Shown one piece after another: positions 1 to 7,866 of a stretch of 64,000 bases of DNA. The stretch is from JBDOQU01 sp039839375 (lineage in GTDB: Bacteria; Pseudomonadota; Alphaproteobacteria; DSM-16000; Inquilinaceae): NCBI RefSeq assembly GCF_039839375.1, contig NZ_JBDOQU010000002.1, positions 1-64,000 of the forward strand. The letters are read 5' to 3'. Every line of letters starts with the position of its first letter. Within the stretch, counting starts at the first letter, position 1. Below the pieces are notes generated by a model that had not been told where the DNA came from, made no database searches, and saw nothing but the letters and a program-made list of their open reading frames with translations. Made by a program: the position numbers and the translations under genes.

Positions 1-20
1 ACGCACCCACAAATTGCGCC

Positions 21-54
21 GCTTCACGGCGGCCCGGCCGGGCCGCCGTGAAGC
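21..54. terminator. Perfect 34-bp palindrome, probable hairpin terminator
   Basis: Two 15-base arms (GCTTCACGGCGGCCC and its exact complement) flank a GGCC centre. It lies downstream of the minus-strand PLP-enzyme gene and could act on either strand. There is no clear T-run on either side, so it may be a Rho-independent terminator without a U-tract or an RNA-stabilising hairpin. The gene to its left is outside the window. Confidence 0.5.
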
Positions 55-125
55 AGAACAAAACCAGAAATCTGTCAACGATCCTAACGGTCTATAACGT
101 CAACTATGTTCCCGGTTGCTCACTT

Positions 126-173
126 GGTAGCCCTCTCCCCGCCGGGGAGAGGGTTGGGTGAGGGGCGTTGGTT
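126..173. repeat. REP-like dispersed palindromic repeat, copy 1
   Basis: Ten-base arms CCCTCTCCCC (131-140) and GGGGAGAGGG (144-153) are followed by a conserved tail GGTTGGGTGAGGGG-GTTGG. The same unit, including the leading GGTAG and the tail, recurs at 9611-9657. It directly abuts the 3' end of the minus-strand gene starting at 1376, a typical position for intergenic palindromic repeats. Confidence 0.75.
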
Positions 174-1376
174 CTACCCCTCCCAGGCCAGGTATCCGGC
201 GGCGGAGCGGCGGCGCCAGGCGTCGGGGTCGGGTTCGGCGAGCTTGCCGGCGGCGGCGCGCTTGAGCGTTTCGCGCAGGCGGCGGGCGACGATCTCCGCC
301 TGTCCCTCATGGAGGTTGCAGGGGTCGAACTGGATGATCCCCCGGTCGGACTCATGGTCGCGGATGATGATGGCGGGCTCGCCTGCCGCCAGGTCGGCCG
401 CGATGGCGAGAGCCGACGCCCCGGCCCGCCGGGGATCGACCCTGACGACCAGCCGGTCGAGCGGATTGTCGGTCGGATCGGGCTCCAGTCGCGCATCCAC
501 ACCTTCGAACCCTTCCGCCGCCTGGAGCCATGCCCGCGCCGCCTCGTCCTCCCGCGCCCGCACGGCCTCATGGTCGCGGCGGGACCAGGCGGAGAGCGCG
601 GCCATCACGCCCGCGATCGTCTCCTTGCCGACCTTCATGCCGCGGCCGACGCCGCCATTCTGCATGTAGGCCGCGCGCACCAGATCGCGCCTTCCGGCGA
701 CGATGCCGCCGGTCGGTCCGCTGAGGAACTTGTGCGCGGAATAGATCACGATGTCCGCGCCGTCGCGCAGGAAGCCCGCCAAATCATATTCCGACGCCGC
801 GTCGACGATCACCGGCACGCCGCGCTCATGGCACAGCTCCGCGAACCGCTTCAGCGGAAGCTGGCCGTAATCGACGACGTGATGCGAGACGACGTAGAGC
901 GCCGCCGCCACGTCGTCCTCCAGCGCGCCGGTCAGATTATGCTCCACCGCCAGCGTCGCCGTGCCGATCGGGACGACCCGCGCGCCGGCCAGCCGCACCG
1001 CCTGCTCCACCGGCGCGCCATAATGGCAGAGATGGCCGGTCTGGACGATGACCGCATCCTTCATGCCCGTGGCGTCGGGCAACTGCTCGATGCGCGCCAT
1101 GTCGGGGCCGGTCATCGCCGCGGCGATGGCGATCGTGATGCCGGCGCTGGCCGAGGCGGTGACGAAGCCGCTCTCGGCGCCCGTACTCTCCGCGATCGCC
1201 TTCGCGGCGCGGCCGTGCAGCTCATGCATGTTGACGAAGCGCGGCAGGATCGCCGCCATGGCTTCGGTCACCTCCGGCACGGCGATCGACGCGCCGAGCG
1301 AGGTCATGGTTCCAGAAACGTTGATGACCGGCCGCAGCCCTGCGGGTCCGTAGAACGCATCCCAGTTGCTTGTCAC
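174..1376 (-). CDS. SelA-like PLP-dependent enzyme (DgaE/COG1921-like, probable ammonia lyase)
   Basis: A 400-residue fold-type I PLP enzyme. The aldimine lysine is K216 in SAHKFLSGPTGG, and the PLP-N1 aspartate is D192 in VDAASEYD. It resembles the SelA-related family containing D-glucosaminate-6-phosphate ammonia lyase (DgaE) rather than true selenocysteine synthase: it is shorter, and nothing in the window suggests selenium metabolism. The start is GTG at 1374-1376 behind GGAGAAG. It is divergent from an IclR gene and sits near a COG3964-type amidohydrolase, RidA, KDG kinase and KDPG aldolase. I infer that it removes ammonia from an amino-sugar acid to give a 2-keto-3-deoxy acid. Substrate is unproven; family assignment is firm, role moderate. 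Confidence 0.8.
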   Translation of the reverse strand: MTSNWDAFYGPAGLRPVINVSGTMTSLGASIAVPEVTEAMAAILPRFVNMHELHGRAAKAIAESTGAESGFVTASASAGITIAIAAAMTGPDMARIEQLPDATGMKDAVIVQTGHLCHYGAPVEQAVRLAGARVVPIGTATLAVEHNLTGALEDDVAAALYVVSHHVVDYGQLPLKRFAELCHERGVPVIVDAASEYDLAGFLRDGADIVIYSAHKFLSGPTGGIVAGRRDLVRAAYMQNGGVGRGMKVGKETIAGVMAALSAWSRRDHEAVRAREDEAARAWLQAAEGFEGVDARLEPDPTDNPLDRLVVRVDPRRAGASALAIAADLAAGEPAIIIRDHESDRGIIQFDPCNLHEGQAEIVARRLRETLKRAAAGKLAEPDPDAWRRRSAAGYLAWEG

Positions 1377-1466
1377 TTCATCTTCTCCAGAGCCAGCCTC
1401 GATCTACCTTGCTATCGGAGGCAATTCCATTGTAAGGGAAGTCCGTCCTTCACGAACGGATTCCCG
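1377..1466. promoter_or_regulatory. Divergent promoter region, PLP enzyme / IclR regulator
   Basis: This 90-base gap separates two divergent starts. It contains TTCC-N8-GGAA (1425-1440), a short dyad of the kind IclR proteins bind, and AAGGGAAG upstream of the regulator. I see no convincing -35/-10 pair. The assignment rests mainly on gene orientation. Confidence 0.35.
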
Positions 1467-2294
1467 ATGAGCGAAGAAAACCGATCCCCCAAGCCCCGCA
1501 CCCGGACCAGCGGCATTGACCGGGCGCTGCAGATCTTCGACATGCTGAGCGACCGGGGGGAGGCGTCGAGCGCCTATGACATCGCCAAGACCATCGGCGC
1601 GCCGATCTCCACCGTCTACGCCCTTGTCGACGAGCTGACGGAGCGCGGGATGCTGTCCCGCCCGCAGGGCAAGCTGGTCTGGCTGGGGCCGCGCGTGCTG
1701 CGCTACGGGCTGGCCTATGAACGCCGGATGGACATGCTGACGGAAGCCAAGCACGAGATGGCGCGGCTGGCCCGGACGCTGGGCGAGACGGTGCAGGTCT
1801 GCTACCGCGACGACGATCTGATGGTCGTCGCGGCGATGGCCGACGGCGAGGGACATTTCCGCGTCGCGTCGGACGTGGGCACGCGGGTGCCGCTGAACTG
1901 GACGGCGTCGGGCCGGCTGCTGGTCGGCCATCTGCCGGATGCGGAGCGCCGGCAGGTCTTCCGCAGCATCGCCAAACCATCCCCCACCGGCCTTGCGGAG
2001 ATCGACGCCGACGTTCTGGCCGACCAGGCGGGAATCGACTTCCAGGACGGGCTGGCGGTGCAGATGGGCGCGTCGGAATTCGCCGTCGCCTGCATCGCCG
2101 CGCCGATCCGCAACGGGGCCGGCGAGTGCGCGATGACGATCTCCATCGTGCTGGCCGAACAGAAGGCCCAGTCCCATCTGGAACGCTACGGGCAGGCGGT
2201 GCGCGACGCCGCTTCGTCCGTTGAGCGGGCGCTGGGGCGGGAGAGAATCCCGGCCGGTAATGACGGCGTCGGCCTGCGCATGGGCGCCCATTGA
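1467..2294 (+). CDS. IclR-family transcriptional regulator
   Basis: 275 residues, the usual IclR length. An N-terminal winged helix-turn-helix occupies about residues 18-80 (GIDRALQIFDMLS, then a recognition segment with APISTVYALVDEL). The C-terminal IclR effector domain carries NWTASGRLLVGHLP and a later GLAVQMGASEFAVACIAAPI strand region. The coding frame is open further upstream, but ATG 1467 is the first start that fits the family N-terminus. Its divergence from the PLP enzyme, and the transporter operon behind it, suggest that it controls amino-sugar-acid catabolism. Effector unknown. Confidence 0.88.
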   Translation: MSEENRSPKPRTRTSGIDRALQIFDMLSDRGEASSAYDIAKTIGAPISTVYALVDELTERGMLSRPQGKLVWLGPRVLRYGLAYERRMDMLTEAKHEMARLARTLGETVQVCYRDDDLMVVAAMADGEGHFRVASDVGTRVPLNWTASGRLLVGHLPDAERRQVFRSIAKPSPTGLAEIDADVLADQAGIDFQDGLAVQMGASEFAVACIAAPIRNGAGECAMTISIVLAEQKAQSHLERYGQAVRDAASSVERALGRERIPAGNDGVGLRMGAH

Positions 2295-2310
2295 GGCGAT
2301 CCTCCTCCGG

Positions 2311-2808
2311 TTATTCCTCGACCTCGAAGATCGCCTCGATCTCCACCGTGATGTTGTTCGGCAGCGACCCCATGCCGACGGAGGACCGGGCATGGATTCC
2401 CGCTTCGCCCAGCACCTCGTTCAAGAGGTCCGAACAGCCATTGATGACGGCCGGATGCTCCGTGAACTCCGGGGTGGCGTTGACCATGCCGAACAGCTTC
2501 ACGACCCGGCGAACCCTGGACAGGTCGCCAAGATGCTGGCGGGCGACGGTCAGCAGGTTCAGCCCCACCATGCGGGCGTGGGCATAGGCTTCCTCGACCG
2601 TCACCTCCGCCCCGACCTTGCCGGTCAGAAGCCGACCGTCCTCCGTCACCGGTCCCTGGCCGGAAACGTAGAGCAGGGTTCCCACCCGCACGCAGTTGGC
2701 GAAATTGCCGATCGGCTCCGGCGGCAGGTCGGGAAGGAGAAGCGCCATCCGGGCAAGCCTGTCCTCCGGCGACAGCCTCACGGCCTCGCGCTCTGCTTCA
2801 TAGGGCAT
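2311..2808 (-). CDS. RidA-family enamine/imine deaminase
   Basis: 165 residues, longer than the usual ~130 for RidA because of an N-terminal extension of about 30 residues. The arginine that holds the carboxylate in RidA is retained (R141 in HARSSVGMGSLP), followed by VEIEAIFEV. RidA proteins hydrolyse reactive enamines/imines released by PLP or flavin enzymes. It is the last gene of the dipeptide-type ABC operon, two bases after the upstream ATPase stop. A longer reading to 2928 would overlap that ATPase, so ATG at 2806-2808 is preferred. Its presence beside a PLP lyase supports an imine-releasing step. Confidence 0.85.
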   Translation of the reverse strand: MPYEAEREAVRLSPEDRLARMALLLPDLPPEPIGNFANCVRVGTLLYVSGQGPVTEDGRLLTGKVGAEVTVEEAYAHARMVGLNLLTVARQHLGDLSRVRRVVKLFGMVNATPEFTEHPAVINGCSDLLNEVLGEAGIHARSSVGMGSLPNNITVEIEAIFEVEE

Positions 2809-2810
2809 GT

Positions 2811-3785
2811 TCAGAATTCTCCGATACGGATACAGGCTGCATGATGGCTGTCGCCCAGCGGCAGGGGGGGCGGTATCACCTCTCCGCAGCGTTCGCGGGC
2901 ATGGCGGCAACGGGTGCGGAAGACGCATCCCGAAGGGGGGAAGAAGGGGCTGGGCATGTCCCCTTGCAGGATTTCGCGGTCGATGGTGACAGTCGGATCG
3001 GGCGTCGGCGCCGCCGAGAGCAGCGCCTGGGTATAGGGGTGGGCCGGCGCGCCGTAGACCGCGCGTCCGGGGCCGCTTTCGGCGATCCGGCCCAGATACA
3101 TCACCACCACCTCGTCGCAGAGATATTCCACGACGCTGAGATCGTGGGCGATGAACAGGATCGTCAGCCCCCGCCTGTCCCGCAGGTCCTGCATCAGGTT
3201 CAGGATCTGCGCCTGGACGGAGACGTCGAGCGCGGAGACGGATTCGTCCGCGACGATGAATTCAGGCTCCACCGCCAGCGCGCGGGCGATGCCGATGCGC
3301 TGCCGCTGGCCGCCGGAGAATTCGTGCGGGAAGCGCGCCATATGGTCGGCCGACAGCCCAACTTCCTCCAGCAGGCCGGCGACGATGTCCCGCCGTTCCG
3401 CCTTGCCGGAACCGATCTTGTGGGCGATCAGCGCCTCCGCGATGATCTCCCGGACCCGCATCCGCGGGTTGAGGCTGGAGAACGGGTCCTGGAAGATGAT
3501 CTGCATGCGTTTGCGCATGGCCTTCATCGCAGCGTCGTCCAGCTTGGTGACGTCGACGCCGTCGAACATCACCTCGCCCGCCGTCGGCTCGGTCAGCCGC
3601 AGGATCGACCGGCCGAGCGTGGTCTTGCCCGAGCCGGATTCCCCGACCAGCCCGACCACCGCCCCGCGCGGCACGTCGAACGACACGTCCCGCAGCGCAT
3701 GGACCTCTCCCCGCGCCGTCGGGAACGCCTTGGACAGCCCCCGGATGCTCAGCAGGATGTCGGGAGTTGCGGCCTGCGGGTTCAT
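2811..3785 (-). CDS. Dipeptide/oligopeptide-type ABC transporter ATPase (OppF/DppF-like)
   Basis: 324 residues. The Walker A is GESGSGKTT (residues 48-56), the signature SGGQRQRIGIARALA, and the Walker B region reads VADESVSALDVS. The C-terminal oligopeptide-transporter extension carries the cysteine-rich PSGCVFRTRCRHARERC segment that can bind an Fe-S cluster in this family. Cytoplasmic, pairing with the OppD-like ATPase directly upstream (ATGA overlap). It energises the permease pair at 5985-7794. Confidence 0.92.
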   Translation of the reverse strand: MNPQAATPDILLSIRGLSKAFPTARGEVHALRDVSFDVPRGAVVGLVGESGSGKTTLGRSILRLTEPTAGEVMFDGVDVTKLDDAAMKAMRKRMQIIFQDPFSSLNPRMRVREIIAEALIAHKIGSGKAERRDIVAGLLEEVGLSADHMARFPHEFSGGQRQRIGIARALAVEPEFIVADESVSALDVSVQAQILNLMQDLRDRRGLTILFIAHDLSVVEYLCDEVVVMYLGRIAESGPGRAVYGAPAHPYTQALLSAAPTPDPTVTIDREILQGDMPSPFFPPSGCVFRTRCRHARERCGEVIPPPLPLGDSHHAACIRIGEF

Positions 3786-4840
3786 GGCGCGCTCCTCCTC
3801 AATTTCCAGCAGCTCGAAAGATGCCCCTTGGCGACGGGAGCCAGTTCGACCGGCTCATGGCACTTTTCCTCCGCCAGGGCGCAGCGGGGCGCGAAGCGGC
3901 AGCCGGGCGGCATGTCGTAGAGCGACGGGACCGCGCCGGGGATGGGCGTCAGCCGCCGGCGCATCCCGGCATCGTCGACATCGCGCCGCGCGTCGGGGAT
4001 GGAGGCCAGCAGCCCCTGCGTATAGGGATGGCGCGGGGCGGCGAACAGGTCGCGGACCTCCGCCTGCTCCACCACCTCGCCGCAATACATCACCGCGACC
4101 TCGTCCGCGACCTCCGCCACCACGCCCATATTGTGGGTGATGAACAGGATCGACATGCCAAGTTCGGCCTGAAGCCGCTTCATCAGATCCAGGATCTGCG
4201 CCTGGATGGTCACGTCCAGCGCGGTCGTCGGCTCGTCGGCGATCAGCAGCCGGGGATCGCAGGCCAGCGCCATGGCGATCATCACCCGCTGCCGCATCCC
4301 GCCGGACATATGGTGGGGATAGTCGTCCAGCCGCTTCTCCGCGCTGGGGATCTCCACATGGCGCAGGATCTCCAGCGCCCGCGCCCGCGCCTCTGTCCGG
4401 CTCACCGGCCGATGCAGCCGCACCATCTCCGCGATCTGGTCGCCGACGGTGAAGAGCGGGTTGAGCGAGGTCATCGGCTCCTGGAAGATCATCGAGATCT
4501 CCCGCCCCCGGACGCCGCGCATGGTCTTCGCGCCCGCCTGGGCGAGGTCCAGCACCTCTCCTGAACTGGTGCGGTAGAGGATGCGCCCTTCGACGATCTG
4601 GCCCGGATAGCCCAGCAGCCGGAGGATGGAGAGGGAGGTGACGGACTTTCCGGACCCGGACTCCCCCACGATCGCCAGCGTCTTGCCCTTGGGCAACGAG
4701 AAGGAAACGTCGCGGACCGCCTTGGCGGTGCGGTTCTTGTAGACGAACCAGGTGCTGAGACGATCGACCTTCAGCGCGACATCATCGGGAAGGCCGTCAA
4801 CGGCTCCGGAGGGGCGGGAGGCCGTGGCGAGCGCCGTCAT
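3782..4840 (-). CDS. Dipeptide/oligopeptide-type ABC transporter ATPase (OppD/DppD-like)
   Basis: 352 residues. Walker A GESGSGKS (59-66), signature MSGGMRQRVMIAMALA, Walker B LLIADEPTTALDVT, then the oligopeptide C-terminal domain with PPGCRFAPRCALAEEKC. A longer in-frame reading exists, but ATG at 4838-4840 forms an ATGA overlap with the amidohydrolase stop and begins just ahead of the family N-terminus. It works with the OppF-like ATPase in one heterodimeric importer. Confidence 0.92.
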   Translation of the reverse strand: MTALATASRPSGAVDGLPDDVALKVDRLSTWFVYKNRTAKAVRDVSFSLPKGKTLAIVGESGSGKSVTSLSILRLLGYPGQIVEGRILYRTSSGEVLDLAQAGAKTMRGVRGREISMIFQEPMTSLNPLFTVGDQIAEMVRLHRPVSRTEARARALEILRHVEIPSAEKRLDDYPHHMSGGMRQRVMIAMALACDPRLLIADEPTTALDVTIQAQILDLMKRLQAELGMSILFITHNMGVVAEVADEVAVMYCGEVVEQAEVRDLFAAPRHPYTQGLLASIPDARRDVDDAGMRRRLTPIPGAVPSLYDMPPGCRFAPRCALAEEKCHEPVELAPVAKGHLSSCWKLRRSAP

Positions 4841-5982
4841 GTCCCACCCTCCCCCGCCTTGGCGCGGGCCGCCGGCCGCAGCGCGTTCCCGCGCACGGCC
4901 CAGCGCGGTTCGAACATCCGGCGGACGCGGGCCTTGTCGCCATGGCTGTCGATCAGCGTCTCGTCGCAATCCACCACATCGAAGAGCGTGAAATCGGCGG
5001 GGCTGCCGGGTTTCAGCCCGTCATCGCCGGCCAGGCCCAGGAAGTCACGCGGGCGCTTGGTGATCGCGGCGACGCAATCCTCGAACTCCAGCCCGGCGGC
5101 ATGGACCTTCGACACGGTGGTCGCCATGTCGAACACCGGCCCGTCGATATTGTGGCCGTGCAGGTCGGTGGAGATCGAATAGGGCTTCAGCCCCTCCCCG
5201 ATCGCCCGCTCCGCGACCCGAAAGCTGTAGGAAGCCGCGCCATGGCCGATATCCATCAGCACGCCCTCCGCCGCCAGCCGCTTGGCGAGCGCCATCAGCG
5301 CCGGCGTGTCGGCGATGGAGCCCGACCGCTTGCCGTTGAAGCAGTGGGTGACCACGTCGCCGGGGGTCAGCAGGTCCAGCACCTCGTCCAGCAGCGGCGG
5401 CGGCTCCCCGATATGGACCATGAGCGGCAGGCCCGCGATCTCCGCCACCCGCTTGGCGATCTTCGCCGGGGTGATGCCCCAGGCGCCGACGATCACGCCG
5501 CTGGCCCTGACCTTCACGCCGCAGATGACGTCGCGGTTGGCCTCGATCACGTCAAGCGTCCGGTCGACATCGATCGACCGCATGTCGATCAGCTCCGGCA
5601 CCCGGTTGCAGGCGACAAGGCCGATGGAGCCGATATTGATGAAGGCCTTCACGGTCTCCATCTGCCGGTCGATGACATATTCGCGCAGGCCGTGGAAACT
5701 GGCCTCCCCGGCCGAGCCGGCGTCGGCCAGCGCGGTGACGCCGCGCTTCATGCCCACGGCGTCGGCCCTGACCGATATGTCGGTGCCGCCATGCCAGACG
5801 TGGACGTGCAGATCCGCCCAGCCCGGCGATATCCACGCGCCGGCGCCGTCGATCAGTTCCGCGTCCGGCGACGGCGTCGTGGCGACCAGCCCGTCGGCGT
5901 CGATATGGATTGTGGCGGTTCCTACCGCCGCGCCGCCGGCGAAACCGATCGGCCTGACGTTGGAAAGGGTCAGCCCGGCCAT
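4837..5982 (-). CDS. Amidohydrolase/deacetylase-family metallohydrolase (COG3964/EF0837-like)
   Basis: 381 residues, dihydroorotase-like TIM-barrel amidohydrolase. The metal-site residues are visible in order: H59-x-H61 (DLHVHVWHGG), K157 in GVKVRAS (bridging carboxylated lysine), H190 (LMVHIGEP), H213 (VVTHCFNG) and D273 (STDLHGHN). This family hydrolyses acyl groups from small amides or esters and, as I recall, often neighbours SelA-like genes, as here. It sits inside the transporter operon (2-base gap after the permease, ATGA overlap with oppD). I infer that it deacylates the imported substrate before the PLP enzyme acts. Exact substrate unknown. Confidence 0.85.
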   Translation of the reverse strand: MAGLTLSNVRPIGFAGGAAVGTATIHIDADGLVATTPSPDAELIDGAGAWISPGWADLHVHVWHGGTDISVRADAVGMKRGVTALADAGSAGEASFHGLREYVIDRQMETVKAFINIGSIGLVACNRVPELIDMRSIDVDRTLDVIEANRDVICGVKVRASGVIVGAWGITPAKIAKRVAEIAGLPLMVHIGEPPPLLDEVLDLLTPGDVVTHCFNGKRSGSIADTPALMALAKRLAAEGVLMDIGHGAASYSFRVAERAIGEGLKPYSISTDLHGHNIDGPVFDMATTVSKVHAAGLEFEDCVAAITKRPRDFLGLAGDDGLKPGSPADFTLFDVVDCDETLIDSHGDKARVRRMFEPRWAVRGNALRPAARAKAGEGGT

Positions 5983-5984
5983 TC

Positions 5985-6842
5985 TCAAAGCTCCTTGGAA
6001 ATGCGCGGATCGAGCGCGTCGCGCAGGCCGTCGCCCGCGATCTGGAGGGACAGTACGCAAAGGGTGATGGCGATGCCCGGCACCAGGATCATCCAGTCGG
6101 CCGTGCCGACATACTGGCGGCCGGCATTGATCATCGTGCCCCAGGTCGGGGTCGACGGGTCGACGCCGACGCCCAGGAAGGACAGCCCCGCCTCCGACAG
6201 CATCGAATAGGCGAAGATGAAGGTGCCCTGCACGATGATCGGGGAGACGATGTTGCGCAGCACATGGTTGAAGAGGATGCGCCAGGTGGATACGCCGAGC
6301 GCGCGGGCCGCCTCCACATAGGCAAGCTCGCGGATGACCAGCGTCGAGGCGCGGACGATGCGGGCGATCCGCGGGGCGTAGACGATCGACAGCGCCACGA
6401 TGACGTTGACGATCGACCCGCCCAGCGCCGCGACCAGGGCTATCGCCAGCAGGATGTCCGGGAAGGCCATCATCGCATCGATCAGGCGGGAGACCGGCGC
6501 ATCCAGCTTCCGGAAGAAACCGCCCAGCAGGCCGAGGATCACCCCGAAGAAGGAGGACAGCACGGCGACCCCCAACCCGACCATCAGCGAGACGCGGCCG
6601 GCATAGATCGCGCGGGTGAAGATGTCCCGTCCGAACTCGTCCGTTCCCAGCCAGAATTCGGCCGAAGGCGGCTGGAGGCGGTTGCGGAGCGACATGGCGT
6701 CGGGCTCCACCGGCGATATCCAGGGAGCCAGGATCGCCGCCGCAGCCATGATTCCCAGGATGGCGAGGCCGATCATGACCGACCGCCTCTGGGTCATCAC
6801 CTTGAGGAAGCTCGTTTCCATGGACATGGCGGAGACGGTCAT
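5985..6842 (-). CDS. Dipeptide-type ABC transporter permease (DppC-like)
   Basis: 285 residues with an N-terminal transmembrane helix (VMIGLAILGIMAAAAILAPW), the family GTDEFGRDIFTRAIYAGRVSL segment, and the EAARALG-x(10)-HVLRN coupling motif that docks on the ATPase. About six membrane spans. Partner of the DppB-like permease ten bases upstream. It starts ATG 6840-6842 behind GAGGGG. Confidence 0.92.
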   Translation of the reverse strand: MTVSAMSMETSFLKVMTQRRSVMIGLAILGIMAAAAILAPWISPVEPDAMSLRNRLQPPSAEFWLGTDEFGRDIFTRAIYAGRVSLMVGLGVAVLSSFFGVILGLLGGFFRKLDAPVSRLIDAMMAFPDILLAIALVAALGGSIVNVIVALSIVYAPRIARIVRASTLVIRELAYVEAARALGVSTWRILFNHVLRNIVSPIIVQGTFIFAYSMLSEAGLSFLGVGVDPSTPTWGTMINAGRQYVGTADWMILVPGIAITLCVLSLQIAGDGLRDALDPRISKEL

Positions 6843-6852
6843 GCGCGGCCCC

Positions 6853-7794
6853 TCAATATTTCACGCGCGGATCGATCGCGAGATAGATCATGTCGATCGC
6901 GAAGTTGATCAGCACGTAGAGCCCGGTCACGACGATCAGCGTGCCCTGGATCAGCGGATAGTCACGGCGCAGCACCGCGCCCACCACCAGCGAACCGACG
7001 CCCGGCAGGTTGAACACCCGCTCCGTCACCACCGCGCCGGAGATCAGCAGCGCGAAGGTCAGCCCGACCACCGTGACGATGGGGATCAGCGCGTTCTTGA
7101 AGGCGTGGCGCAGCACCACGCGCCATTCGCTCATCCCCTTGGCCCGCGCGGTGCGGACATAATCGTCCGACAGCACGTCGAGCATGGAGGCGCGGGAGAA
7201 GCGGATGATGATCGCGGAATTGACCAGCCCCAATACGATCGCCGGCAGGACGAGGTGGCGCATCCGTTCGAAGAATCCGGCGTCGGGCCCGCCATAGCCG
7301 GAAACCGGGAACCAGCCGGCCCCAGTGGCGAAATGCTGCTGGAAGAGGAGCCCCAGCCAGAAGCTGGGAATGGACGCCACCAGCATCGCGGTCGACAGCG
7401 ATCCCTGGTCGAACAGCGTCCCGCGCGTATAGGCCGACGCCACGCCGATCGGCAGGGCGATCGCCACGGCGACGATGATGGACATGAGGGTGAGGAAGAT
7501 CGTGGGTTCCGACCGCGCCGCGATCACCTGGAGCACCGGCCGGTCGAAGAAGATCGATTCCCCGAAATTGCCTTGGGCGACGCCGATCAGGAAGGTGACA
7601 TACTGGACCGGGATGGGTTGGTCGAGTCCCAGCCTTTCCTGGAGCGCGGCCACGTCCGCCGGCGTGGCCTCAGGCCCCAGCATCATGGCCGCCGGGTCGC
7701 CCGGCGCGATGCGGACGATGACGAACACCGTCGTCAGGACGATGAACATCACGATCAGCATGCCGACGAGGCGCTTAAGGATGTACCGCGTCAC
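6853..7794 (-). CDS. Dipeptide-type ABC transporter permease (DppB-like)
   Basis: 313 residues opening with MTRYILKRLVGMLIVMFIV, the typical DppB N-terminal helix. It carries the RTARAKGMSEWRVVLRHAFKNALIP coupling region and FNLPGVGSLVVGAV near the end, with about six membrane spans. The start codon is GTG (7792-7794). It follows the binding-protein gene after a strong intercistronic hairpin. Confidence 0.92.
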   Translation of the reverse strand: MTRYILKRLVGMLIVMFIVLTTVFVIVRIAPGDPAAMMLGPEATPADVAALQERLGLDQPIPVQYVTFLIGVAQGNFGESIFFDRPVLQVIAARSEPTIFLTLMSIIVAVAIALPIGVASAYTRGTLFDQGSLSTAMLVASIPSFWLGLLFQQHFATGAGWFPVSGYGGPDAGFFERMRHLVLPAIVLGLVNSAIIIRFSRASMLDVLSDDYVRTARAKGMSEWRVVLRHAFKNALIPIVTVVGLTFALLISGAVVTERVFNLPGVGSLVVGAVLRRDYPLIQGTLIVVTGLYVLINFAIDMIYLAIDPRVKY

Positions 7795-7825
7795 GGGAGA
7801 ACCTTCCTCGGGGAACGTAGAAAGG

Positions 7826-7858
7826 GGGCCGGCCCGGCCTTCAGGACCGGGCCGGCCC
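7826..7858 (-). terminator. GC-rich intercistronic hairpin after the binding-protein gene
   Basis: Twelve-base arms GGGCCGGCCCGG (7826-7837) and CCGGGCCGGCCC (7847-7858) around a nine-base loop. It sits 8 bases beyond the binding-protein stop and before the permease start. Such hairpins commonly stabilise the upstream message or partly terminate transcription, giving more binding protein than permease. Confidence 0.65.
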
Positions 7859-7866
7859 GCCGGTCA

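Noticed and set aside
174..1376. True selenocysteine synthase (SelA) and a selenium system
   Set aside because: The protein is shorter than SelA and nothing else for selenium metabolism is present. The neighbours point to sugar-acid ammonia lyase.
168..2294. 708-residue plus-strand frame covering the PLP enzyme and IclR gene
   Set aside because: Only the last 275 residues are a real protein (IclR). The first part is the antisense shadow of the minus-strand PLP enzyme, rich in Arg and His with no motifs.
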